This document shows, one piece after another, positions 9,150-17,106 of a stretch of 64,000 bases of DNA. The notes beneath the pieces are model-generated. The model made no database searches. It had not been told where the DNA came from and saw only the letters and a list, made by a program, of their open reading frames with translations. A program made the position numbers and the translations under genes. Numbering within the stretch: the stretch's first letter is position 1; each line of letters begins with the position of its first letter. Source of the stretch: an uncultured Alphaproteobacteria bacterium (lineage in GTDB: Bacteria > Pseudomonadota > Alphaproteobacteria > Micavibrionales > Micavibrionaceae); assembly GCA_900696495.1 (NCBI GenBank), contig CAADGI010000014.1, forward strand, positions 124,001-188,000, written 5' to 3'.

Positions 9150-10463
9150 ATGGCTGATTTGTTCGTAGCCGATAAACAGGAAAACGAGGCAGGGCAGCAG
9201 CTTAACAGGCCGTTGCCCGAGCGTCTGCGCCCCCGCGCCCTTGAGGATGTGGCCGGGCAGGAGCACCTGGTGGGGCCGGACGGCCCCCTGAACGCCATGC
9301 TGGAGGGCGGGCGCCTGTCGTCCTTTATCCTCTGGGGCCCGCCGGGCTGCGGCAAGACGACGCTGGCCCGGATCATGGCCGACCATACCGACCTCCATTT
9401 CGAGCAGATTTCGGCGATTTTCTCCGGGGTGGCGGATTTGCGGAAGATTTTCGACTCCGCCCGTATCCGGCATAAAAACGGCAAGGGCACGTTGCTTTTC
9501 GTCGATGAAATTCACCGCTTTTCGAAATCGCAGCAGGATGCATTCCTGCCGGTGATGGAGGACGGCACGATCATCCTGATCGGCGCGACGACGGAAAATC
9601 CGTCTTTCGAACTAAACTCCGCGCTGCTCAGCCGGGCGCAGGTTTTCGTGCTGAAACGCCTTGATGACGCCGCGCTGGAAACGATTTTAGAGCGCGCGGA
9701 GAAAGAGGCCGGGAAAAAATTTCCTCTTGATGAACGCGCCCGCGAAACGCTCAAAGCCATGGCCGATGGTGACGGGCGTTATGCGCTGTCGATGGCCGAG
9801 CAGGTTTTAAATCAGTCCAAAGAACTGGATACCGAAGGGTTGCTGAAAATCATCCAGCGCCGCGCGCCGCTCTACGACAAGAAAGACGACGCGCATTACA
9901 ATCTTATCTCCGCCTTTCATAAATCCCTGCGCGGCTCCGATGCCGACGCGGCGCTGTACTGGATGGCGCGCATGCTCGCGGGCGGTGAAACGCCGGAATA
10001 TATCCTGCGCCGCATGGCGTGTGTGGCATCCGAGGATATATCGAATGCCGATCCGCAGGCGCTGCAGGTCGTCATGGCCGCGTGGCAGGCGTTTGAACGG
10101 CTGGGATTGCCCGAAGGTGAACTCGCCATGGCGCAGGCCTGCACGTATCTCGCGACCGCACCAAAATCCAACGCGAGCTATATGGCGTTCCAGGCGGCGA
10201 AACAGGTCGCAGGCAAAACGGGATCACTCATGCCGCCGAAAAATATCCTCAACGCGCCGACGAAACTGATGAAAGAACTCGGCTATCACGAAGGCTATAA
10301 ATACGATCACGATTATGACGGCGCGTTTTCAGGCCAGAATTTCTGGCCCGAGGATCTGGGCCCGCAGGAATTCTACGATCCGCCGGAACGCGGATTCGAA
10401 CGCGAAATCAGGAAACGCCTTGATTACTGGGCTAAATTACGCCGTTCAGTTTCCAACAAGTAA
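9150..10463 (+). CDS. rarA: Replication-associated recombination protein A (RarA/MgsA)
   Basis: RarA is an AAA+ ATPase that acts at stalled replication forks. The product has the RarA opening PLPERLRPRALEDVAGQEHLVG, Walker A GPPGCGKTT (near residue 64), Walker B LLFVDEIHRF, sensor 1 GATTENPSF, and the C-terminal MgsA tetramerisation region (GSDADAALYWMARML; PKSNASYMAF). Length (437) is standard. AAGGA precedes the ATG closely. Its last 40 bases overlap the convergent EamA gene. Confidence 0.95.
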   Translation: MADLFVADKQENEAGQQLNRPLPERLRPRALEDVAGQEHLVGPDGPLNAMLEGGRLSSFILWGPPGCGKTTLARIMADHTDLHFEQISAIFSGVADLRKIFDSARIRHKNGKGTLLFVDEIHRFSKSQQDAFLPVMEDGTIILIGATTENPSFELNSALLSRAQVFVLKRLDDAALETILERAEKEAGKKFPLDERARETLKAMADGDGRYALSMAEQVLNQSKELDTEGLLKIIQRRAPLYDKKDDAHYNLISAFHKSLRGSDADAALYWMARMLAGGETPEYILRRMACVASEDISNADPQALQVVMAAWQAFERLGLPEGELAMAQACTYLATAPKSNASYMAFQAAKQVAGKTGSLMPPKNILNAPTKLMKELGYHEGYKYDHDYDGAFSGQNFWPEDLGPQEFYDPPERGFEREIRKRLDYWAKLRRSVSNK

Positions 10464-11296
10464 ATCCCGCTCAGGATAATGATGGCTGCGCCGACAAGCA
10501 TCCAGAGATCCGGCACATCGCCGAAAATCATCCAGCCGAAAATTAGCGCCCAGAGCATTTCGATATAAAGGAACGGCGCCACCACCGAGGATGCCGCAAT
10601 CCTGAAGGCCAGTGACACAGTCGTCATGCCCAATGCCGCTGCAATGCCGAGCAGCAGGAAAACGGCCATATGACTAGCTTCCGGCATAATGAAATCCGCA
10701 GCCATCAGCGGGAAGGCCAGAACTGCAACGCCAAGGGTCGGGAAAAAGCCGGCGCTGAACGCGCTTGGTTTATCCAGAAATCGCGCCGTAAAAAACAGCA
10801 GCGCAATCATAACCGTGGCCAGAAGCGGCAGGAAAAGCATCGGGTCGAACCCTTCCGTGCCCGGGCGCATGGCGATCATGACACCGATAAACCCCGCAAC
10901 AATCGCCAGCCACTGCGATTTAGTGGCCATTTCCCTGAAAAACCAGAAAGCCAGCAGGGTGACCATGAACGGCTTGGTAAAAATCATGGTGTAGACGTCG
11001 GCGAGCGGAAAAATCTTGTAACAATAGTTCAGGATCATCGCGAGCATGAAATTGAGCGCCGACCGGCACAGGTTGATTTTAAGGTTTTTCCGGTCAAACG
11101 TGCCCTTCATGCCGCCCAGCAGGGGGGACAAAATAACCAGCAAAACCACGGCCAGTATGTTCTCGATGCAGATAACCTGCGAAACCGTGTAATATTGCAT
11201 AAGCCACTTGGCGCAGATATCCGCCACGGCAAAGGCCGAATAGCCGGTCAGGGCCAAAAGAATTCCTTTATATGTAGGGCTTAAAGAGCTAAACAT
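10424..11296 (-). CDS. EamA/DMT-superfamily permease
   Basis: A 290-residue inner-membrane protein with about ten hydrophobic helices in two EamA halves (the second begins near PMLFLPLLATV). The pattern ALTGYSAFAVADICAKW at the N-terminus and PFLYIEMLWALIFGWMIFGD late in the second half are typical of drug/metabolite transporters with S-adenosylmethionine- or amino-acid-exporter-like members. Substrate unknown. The C-terminal coding end overlaps rarA by 40 bases on the opposite strand, and the 5' end is divergent from crcB with only 25 bases between the start codons. Confidence 0.88.
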   Translation of the reverse strand: MFSSLSPTYKGILLALTGYSAFAVADICAKWLMQYYTVSQVICIENILAVVLLVILSPLLGGMKGTFDRKNLKINLCRSALNFMLAMILNYCYKIFPLADVYTMIFTKPFMVTLLAFWFFREMATKSQWLAIVAGFIGVMIAMRPGTEGFDPMLFLPLLATVMIALLFFTARFLDKPSAFSAGFFPTLGVAVLAFPLMAADFIMPEASHMAVFLLLGIAAALGMTTVSLAFRIAASSVVAPFLYIEMLWALIFGWMIFGDVPDLWMLVGAAIIILSGIYLLETERRNLAQ

Positions 11297-11321
11297 GTCA
11301 GGACATTAAGGGGTTAAACCT

Positions 11322-11702
11322 ATGAAAACAATACTCGCCATTGCCCTCGGCGGCGCCCTGGGATCGGTTTTCCGCTACGGCACCTATATCGGCGCCGGCA
11401 AACTGCTGGGCATGGATTTTCCCTGGGGGACCTTGATCGTCAATATTGCCGGTTCTTTTTTGATCGGGGCTTTGACGGGATTGTTTGCGTTCGCATGGCA
11501 GCCCTCTGAAGAGATGAAATTGTTCCTGATCACGGGATTTCTCGGCGGCTTTACGACTTTTTCCGCCTTCTCGCTTGATTTCGCGAATTTATGGAATGGC
11601 GGTGCAACGGCTATGGCTGTTTTATACGTTGTCGTGTCCGTAAGTGTTTCGATTGTTGCCTTGTTCGCGGGCCTCTGGGCTGTGAGGTTCATCACGCCAT
11701 GA
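11322..11702 (+). CDS. crcB: Fluoride ion channel CrcB/Fluc
   Basis: CrcB exports fluoride as a dual-topology dimer. The 126-residue protein has four helices and the conserved stretches GGALGSVFRY, NIAGSFLIG and GFLGGFTTFSAFS, which line the fluoride pores. AAGGGG lies upstream of the ATG. Only 25 bases separate it from the divergent EamA start, leaving no room for a crcB fluoride riboswitch. Its stop overlaps the start of the next gene (ATGA). Confidence 0.94.
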   Translation: MKTILAIALGGALGSVFRYGTYIGAGKLLGMDFPWGTLIVNIAGSFLIGALTGLFAFAWQPSEEMKLFLITGFLGGFTTFSAFSLDFANLWNGGATAMAVLYVVVSVSVSIVALFAGLWAVRFITP

Positions 11703-12682
11703 GCAATGTCCGTCACTTGAAAGTCGCCGATGACGACGACGGCCAGCGCCTCGATCGCTGGCTGAAGCGTCACGTGCCGGAACTTCCCTATACTCTCGCG
11801 CAGAAACTGATGCGCCAGGGCCAAATCCGCGTCGACAGCAAGCGCGCCAAGGCTGAAACACGCCTGAAAGCCGGGCAGGATGTGCGTATTCCGCCGATTG
11901 CCACGATCGGTCAGCGTCAGAAAACCCGCAAGGAAATCTCTGACAAAGACCGCGCCTTCATAAAATCGCTGGTGATTTACGATGATGGCGATGTGATCGC
12001 GCTCAACAAGCCCGCCGATCTCGCAACGCAGGGCGGCACGAAAATGAAACGCCACATTGATGGCTTGCTCGACGCCCTGAAAAATAAGGAAGGCGTAAAA
12101 CCGCGCCTCGTTCACCGGCTTGATAAGGATACGAGCGGCGTGCTCCTGCTGGCGCGCTCGGCGCAGGCCGCGCGCGTTCTCGGCGAAACATTCAAAGGCC
12201 GGGACATTAAAAAAATATACTGGGCGATTGTCACGCCGACACCGAAAATTTTGAAAGGCACAATCCGCGCAGCCCTCATAAAGGGCGGTGGCCCCCGCAA
12301 GGAAAAAATGCTCGTCGATGAAAAAGACGGCAAAAAATCCCGCACCGATTATTCGGTGCTGGAAAATGTCGGTGACGATGCGGCCTTTGTCGCGTTCTGG
12401 CCGCGTACGGGCCGCATGCACCAGATCCGCGTTCATGCGCAGGTAATGGGCAGTCCGATCATTGGCGATGGAAAATATGGCGGATCGGCGGCCAAAATCG
12501 AAACCATGGAGCACGCCAGGCGTCTGCATCTGCATGCGCGGCGCGTTATCCTGCCGCATCCCATGCGCAAGGGCGTCATCGATATAACCGCGCCCTTGCC
12601 GCCGGAGCTGCTGGCGAGCTGGAAGAATTTTGGATTTTCACCGAACGACAAGAGCGATCCCTTCGAGGATCTGGAGAATTAA
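11699..12682 (+). CDS. RluC/RluD-family 23S rRNA pseudouridine synthase
   Basis: An N-terminal S4 RNA-binding domain (QRLDRWLKRHVPELPYTLAQ ... GQIRVDSKRA) is followed by a pseudouridine synthase domain with the catalytic motif VHRLDKDTSGVLLLAR and RTGRMHQIRVHAQ. That architecture is RluC/RluD. The alphaproteobacterial neighbourhood (next to an ATP12 gene) favours RluC, but RluD cannot be excluded by eye. The ATG at 11699 overlaps the crcB stop; a frame from 11591 would begin inside crcB. Product is 327 residues. Confidence 0.92.
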   Translation: MSNVRHLKVADDDDGQRLDRWLKRHVPELPYTLAQKLMRQGQIRVDSKRAKAETRLKAGQDVRIPPIATIGQRQKTRKEISDKDRAFIKSLVIYDDGDVIALNKPADLATQGGTKMKRHIDGLLDALKNKEGVKPRLVHRLDKDTSGVLLLARSAQAARVLGETFKGRDIKKIYWAIVTPTPKILKGTIRAALIKGGGPRKEKMLVDEKDGKKSRTDYSVLENVGDDAAFVAFWPRTGRMHQIRVHAQVMGSPIIGDGKYGGSAAKIETMEHARRLHLHARRVILPHPMRKGVIDITAPLPPELLASWKNFGFSPNDKSDPFEDLEN

Positions 12683-12685
12683 ACA

Positions 12686-13738
12686 ATGAGCGAAGCCACT
12701 GTTGACGAAAAGCCGCAGCGCAGAAGATGGCTGGGGACGACTTTCAAGGTTCTTTTCTGTGTTCTTGCCGGTTTGATTCTGATTTTCGCAGTTCTTGCCA
12801 ATCTCGGCGGTTCGAGCGATGCGCTTAAAAAATCTATCGAAGAGTTTGTTGCGGAAAATACCGGCTATGATGCGAAAGTCGGAAAATTAAATAATATGAA
12901 TTTCTTTCACGATATTGTTCTCGATTTCGAGAATACCGAATTTTTCCGCCGTGGCCAGATCGATGTTGTCATGACAGCTCAAAAAATTCAGCTTGCGTTT
13001 GGTTTCTGGGACGTGATGGCCAGAACCGGAAAAATAAAAAAGATGAATATCGAGGGGTTTCGCGCATTGCCTGAAACGCTTATGGATAAAAGCGTGCGCG
13101 TTGACAGCCTGGCAATCGTTGATACTGAAAGCGGCCCGCGTATGGAGAGTGTTGGCTTGATTGGCGATCGTTCTTTTTCTGTTTCATACAGTATGGAATC
13201 GTCCGGTCTTGGCGGCGGTAAGAAATACAGTTTCGGCCGCGAACGCGATCTCAGCATAACGTTCGGTGATGCGTCTTTCGCAGGCCATATGAAGGAGACT
13301 GACAAAAAAGGCATGATTTTCGAAAACATCGAAGTGAAAATAGGCGAAAAGCAGCTTGCAACCGGCGATATCGTCATGACGCGTGAGGACAACAATGTTA
13401 AAACCACCGGCAATATCATAATGAAAGAACATGGAACGGATATAAAGCCCGATATCAGCCTGCATTTGAAAGGCCAACGTTTCGGCGTGAGCAAGATTGA
13501 CGGAACTCTGAACAGCACGCAGTTTCATACCGATGATTTCTCGACAGGCTCGGGCTATGACAGCTTTATGAATGTCGTCGAAAGCGCTTTCGGCGCGGCT
13601 GACGCATCCGGGACCGCAGGTCTTGAGCTTGACGCCGGGACATTCTATCGCGGCAAGGTTTCTGAGGGCGGATATAAGGGCCCGCTGCCGCTGAAAGGCT
13701 GGCGCATCGATGTCGGCGCCATTAAAAAAACGCCTTGA
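12686..13738 (+). CDS. Membrane-anchored AsmA-like protein of unknown function
   Basis: The 350-residue product has a basic N-terminus, one transmembrane segment (residues 20-42, FKVLFCVLAGLILIFAVLA) and then a long beta-rich extracytoplasmic region. The segment after the helix (VAENTGYDAKVGKLN ... LDFENTEFF) resembles the start of AsmA/DUF748-type proteins, which build bridge-like or outer-membrane-associated structures. Homology is my inference from pattern, not a confirmed domain. It sits 3 bases after the pseudouridine synthase and 1 base before the ATP12 gene, so all three are likely co-translated. Confidence 0.75.
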   Translation: MSEATVDEKPQRRRWLGTTFKVLFCVLAGLILIFAVLANLGGSSDALKKSIEEFVAENTGYDAKVGKLNNMNFFHDIVLDFENTEFFRRGQIDVVMTAQKIQLAFGFWDVMARTGKIKKMNIEGFRALPETLMDKSVRVDSLAIVDTESGPRMESVGLIGDRSFSVSYSMESSGLGGGKKYSFGRERDLSITFGDASFAGHMKETDKKGMIFENIEVKIGEKQLATGDIVMTREDNNVKTTGNIIMKEHGTDIKPDISLHLKGQRFGVSKIDGTLNSTQFHTDDFSTGSGYDSFMNVVESAFGAADASGTAGLELDAGTFYRGKVSEGGYKGPLPLKGWRIDVGAIKKTP

Positions 13739-13739
13739 T

Positions 13740-14456
13740 ATGAAGCGTTTTTATAAATTCGTCAGCCTCGGCGATGGAAAAAAGGGATGCAGTATTCTTC
13801 TCGACGGCAAGCCGGTCAAAACCCCGTCGCGAAACCTGCTTGAAACGCCGCACATGGATCTTGCAAATGCTATCCTCCATGAATGGAACGGGCAGGGCGA
13901 TAAAATCATGCCTTCGGAAATGCCGCTGACCCAGCTTCTCAATACATGCATTGACCGCGTCGGCAGCGAGCGCCCGGCCATGACCGAAGCGCTGATGAAA
14001 TACCTGGATACTGATTTGATTTGCTACCGCGCGTCTCTACCGCCGGAAATGGCGGCGGCGCAGCAGGCGGCATGGGACCCGTGGCTCGGCTGGTTTGAAA
14101 AAGAATTTGGCGTTGCGCTCGCGACAACGATCGATCTGCAGGCGCTGAAACAGCCCGCAGCCGCACATAACGCCCTTCGTGAGTATATCGAAGGGCTCGA
14201 CGATGACCGGTTCACCGTTTTGCAGGTGGTGACGCCCCTGTGCGGGTCGATTGTACTGGGCGCGGCTTTCGTGCGGGCAGCTTTAAACCCGGAAGAGGCC
14301 TTTGCCTGCGCCCGGGTCGAGGAAAACTACAAGGCCGGGCTTTATGACGAAAAAACCTACGGCAAGGACCCGGCCCAGGAGAAAAAGGACAAGGCCGAAA
14401 TGGCCGATCTGGATGCCTGCGCCAAATATCTTGACCTTTTGTCCGGGCCTGACTAG
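13740..14456 (+). CDS. ATP12-family F1-ATPase assembly chaperone
   Basis: ATP12 proteins bind the F1 alpha subunit during ATP synthase assembly; in bacteria they are essentially alphaproteobacterial. This 238-residue product shows the family blocks ILLDGKPVKTPSRN, HEWNGQGDKIMPSEMPLTQLLNTCIDR, TDLICYRA, WDPWLGWFE and the C-terminal helices LGAAFVRAALNPEEAFACARVEE. I start it at the ATG at 13740, directly after the previous stop; a frame from 13710 would overlap the preceding gene for no reason. No atp genes are nearby. Confidence 0.93.
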   Translation: MKRFYKFVSLGDGKKGCSILLDGKPVKTPSRNLLETPHMDLANAILHEWNGQGDKIMPSEMPLTQLLNTCIDRVGSERPAMTEALMKYLDTDLICYRASLPPEMAAAQQAAWDPWLGWFEKEFGVALATTIDLQALKQPAAAHNALREYIEGLDDDRFTVLQVVTPLCGSIVLGAAFVRAALNPEEAFACARVEENYKAGLYDEKTYGKDPAQEKKDKAEMADLDACAKYLDLLSGPD

Positions 14457-14488
14457 GTTCGTTTTTCCTACAATAAAGGAAATCGACC

Positions 14489-14635
14489 ATGCCCGATGTA
14501 TGGGAGCTAAATGTCCAGTTTTGCGAAGCTCACGGCGGGAATGTGATTGCTGCGCAGATTATGCTTGAGGAAAATCAACGGGCGGAGGTCTTGCGTCAAC
14601 TTCCTGTGTTCCCTTCTAATCCCGAAAATTCCTAA
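14489..14635 (+). CDS. Possible 48-residue small protein
   Basis: In the 299-base gap between the ATP12 gene and the ABC exporter, an ATG with AAAGGA nine bases upstream opens a 48-codon frame (start MPDVWELNVQFCEAHGG, end NPENS). It reads in the same direction as both neighbours and contains a plausible helix (NVIAAQIMLEENQRAEVLRQL). I know no family. The rest of the gap holds two hairpins, GCCCGG/CCGGGC (14649-14669) and CGGTT/AACCG (14719-14732), without a T-run, and nothing else I can name. Confidence 0.4.
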   Translation: MPDVWELNVQFCEAHGGNVIAAQIMLEENQRAEVLRQLPVFPSNPENS

Positions 14636-14755
14636 CCTGGGTGCTATGCCCGGGAAAACAACCGGGCCGTTACCTTGAAACCTCTCCTAAAAAGACAAGT
14701 TTTCTCAGGCGTAACGACCGGTTGAAGAACCGACTTGCGAATGATGAGATAAACT

Positions 14756-16558
14756 ATGCCTGAAAAGGTTGGATACAGAGACGTCTGGAATTTCTCGCGG
14801 CATTACTGGCGCAAGCGCCCGAAAACCGCGATGCTTCTGGTCGTCCTCATGATTACCGCGACGCTCGCCGATACGATCTTCCCGATTTACACGGGAAAAA
14901 TCGTCGACGCGCTCGCCGGGCATGAGCCGGGCGACCAGGGAGCGCTGCGCGAAGTGCTGGGTTATCTCGGCATTTACATCGCGCTCAGCGTCTCTTTCCA
15001 TACGCTCCGCTGGCTGTCCATCACCTTATGGGCATGGTTCGCCGTGCGCTGCCTCTATGAAATCGTGACCGATGCGATGCGTAAGGTTCAGCGCTTTTCG
15101 TCCGACTGGCACGCCAATACATTTGCCGGCGGCACGGTGCGGAAAATCACGCGCGGCATGTGGGCGTTCGACGTTTACGGCGACACGATCTTCATGGGTC
15201 TGCTGCCCGCCATCGTTATCATGTTTTCGATGACGGCGATGCTCATGGTAAAATTGCCCTGGGTCGGGATGTTCACGGCATTCATGATCGCGCTTTATAC
15301 TGCCGTCAGTATCTGGATGGCGCTGAAAATCCTTGCGCCGCGTTTCAAGGCTTCAGCCAAGGCCGACACGAAAGTCGGCGCGACGCTGGCTGACATCATC
15401 ACCGGCAACGCCACGGTCAAATCGTTCGGCGCGGAAATACGCGAGGAACGCACCTTCAGCCGCGTCGCGACGTTGTGGCGCCTGCGCTCGCAAAAGGCCT
15501 GGGTGACCGCCGAAATGGCGAACTTTATCCGCAACCTGCTGCGCATGGTGATGTCGACCGGCATGCTCGCCATGACCATCTGGATGTGGAAGAACGGCCG
15601 CGCCACGCCGGGCGACATTGCGCTCGCGATCACGAGCTATTTTATCGTCGGCGGTTACATGCGCGATATCGGCCAGCACATTTCGAACCTGCAGCGCTCG
15701 ATCAGCGACATGGAAGATATTATCGGCTTCTGGAAGCGCGAGGATGAGGTGCGCGATCATCCCGGTGCCAAGGCGATCAAGGTCACTCAAGGCGAAATCG
15801 TTTTCGACAAGGTCAATTTCGTCTACAAGGCCCAGAGCAGGGCGCTGTTCGAAAATCTTGACCTGACGATCAGGCCGGGCGAGAAAATTGCGCTGGTCGG
15901 GCCGTCCGGCTCGGGAAAATCGAGCTTCGTGAGATTAATCCAGCGCCTCTACGACGTCAGCAGCGGCGAAATTCGCATCGACGGCCAGAACATCGCCAGT
16001 GTTACGCAGGAAAGCCTGCGCCATAACATCGCGCTGGTGCCGCAGGACCCGATCCTGTTCCACCGCTCGCTGGCGGCGAATATCGCGTATGGCAATCCCG
16101 ATGCAAAAATGAAGGATATCATCGACGCGGCCAAAAAGGCCTATGCCCATGATTTTATTGAGAGTTTACCGCTCGGCTATGACACGCTGGTGGGCGAGCG
16201 GGGCATCAAGCTTTCGGGAGGCGAACGCCAGAGGGTCGCTATCGCGCGCGCGATTCTGGCCGATGCAAAAATTCTGATACTTGATGAAGCGACCTCAAGT
16301 CTTGATTCCATCTCCGAGCATTTGATTCAGAAAGCGTTGGCGCATCTGGTGCAGGGAAGAACGACAATCACGGTCGCGCACAGGCTCTCGACCATCCAGG
16401 ATGCAGACCGCATTCTGGTTTTTGATCGCGGCCGCATCATCGAACAGGGATCGCATCGCGAATTGCTGGCGAACGCCGAGTCCCATTACCGGAAACTCTA
16501 CGACATGCAGGCATTCGACCTGATCGGCGGTATCCCGTCAGGAAAGGCTGCGCTTTAA
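14756..16558 (+). CDS. ABC exporter (fused permease-ATPase, ABCB/MsbA-like)
   Basis: The N-terminal half has six predicted helices of an ABC type-I exporter; the C-terminal half is the ATPase with Walker A GPSGSGKSS (near residue 382), Q-loop LVPQDPILF, signature LSGGERQRVAIARAILADA, Walker B LILDEATSSLDS and switch VAHRLS. With 600 residues it is a half-transporter acting as a homodimer. Close relatives in alphaproteobacteria are annotated as multidrug or lipid exporters; the substrate cannot be assigned. Its stop shares the palindrome TTAA (16555-16558) with the convergent membrane protein gene. Confidence 0.93.
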   Translation: MPEKVGYRDVWNFSRHYWRKRPKTAMLLVVLMITATLADTIFPIYTGKIVDALAGHEPGDQGALREVLGYLGIYIALSVSFHTLRWLSITLWAWFAVRCLYEIVTDAMRKVQRFSSDWHANTFAGGTVRKITRGMWAFDVYGDTIFMGLLPAIVIMFSMTAMLMVKLPWVGMFTAFMIALYTAVSIWMALKILAPRFKASAKADTKVGATLADIITGNATVKSFGAEIREERTFSRVATLWRLRSQKAWVTAEMANFIRNLLRMVMSTGMLAMTIWMWKNGRATPGDIALAITSYFIVGGYMRDIGQHISNLQRSISDMEDIIGFWKREDEVRDHPGAKAIKVTQGEIVFDKVNFVYKAQSRALFENLDLTIRPGEKIALVGPSGSGKSSFVRLIQRLYDVSSGEIRIDGQNIASVTQESLRHNIALVPQDPILFHRSLAANIAYGNPDAKMKDIIDAAKKAYAHDFIESLPLGYDTLVGERGIKLSGGERQRVAIARAILADAKILILDEATSSLDSISEHLIQKALAHLVQGRTTITVAHRLSTIQDADRILVFDRGRIIEQGSHRELLANAESHYRKLYDMQAFDLIGGIPSGKAAL

Positions 16559-17106
16559 AACCACGCTTTCGGGTTGGCGACGCGGTAGCCGCGCATGGCG
16601 CGCGTCAGCCCGCGAATATACCGGACCACGAAATAAATCAGGATCGGCCCGGCGGCTATCACGCCGCCAATGATGAAGATCATGAGATTGGTCTGCCAAT
16701 AATTCGCCCAGCATGGCATGGACATGAAATCATTGATGTATTTTTCCATCGCGGTCGGATCGCTCATGCCTGAGGCCATGGACAATATCATCTCGGCACA
16801 GGGCTGCAGCGGCGCATTATCGAGCGCTTTGAGGAAATAAACGCTGGCCGCGCTCGTGGTGATCAGCGCAAAAAGGCTGCCGATCCAGATCGTGCGGATA
16901 ACGAAAGTCATATGATTTTCGATCAGGCTGCCATGCTCGGCATCCGTGCGCAGGACATAGGCGACTATTAATACGCCCAGTATGAGAGCTGCGGAAACAA
17001 TCGCCGCACTCCACAGCGGCACCATGGAAAAGACAAGGCCCGCGCCGAACGCGCCGTAAAGCCTGACGATTTTTTTCTGGTTTGCGTCTGTTACGGGATC
17101 CATCAT
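16555..17106 (-). CDS. Small integral membrane protein (COG3671/DUF4870-like)
   Basis: The 183-residue product has four hydrophobic helices. The pattern LIENHMTFVIRTIWIGSLFALI in the middle and YFVVRYIRGLTRAMRGYRVANP at the end recalls the COG3671 group of uncharacterised membrane proteins, with an unusual insert (about 40 residues, two Cys) between helices three and four. Two adjacent ATGs (17106, 17103) are possible starts; the first overlaps the mutL stop, so the pair is probably translationally coupled. Function unknown. Confidence 0.78.
   Translation of the reverse strand: MMDPVTDANQKKIVRLYGAFGAGLVFSMVPLWSAAIVSAALILGVLIVAYVLRTDAEHGSLIENHMTFVIRTIWIGSLFALITTSAASVYFLKALDNAPLQPCAEMILSMASGMSDPTAMEKYINDFMSMPCWANYWQTNLMIFIIGGVIAAGPILIYFVVRYIRGLTRAMRGYRVANPKAWF

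Noticed and set aside
11297-11321. Fluoride riboswitch upstream of crcB
   Set aside because: Only 25 bases separate crcB from the divergent gene start, too short for the aptamer, and no matching core is seen.
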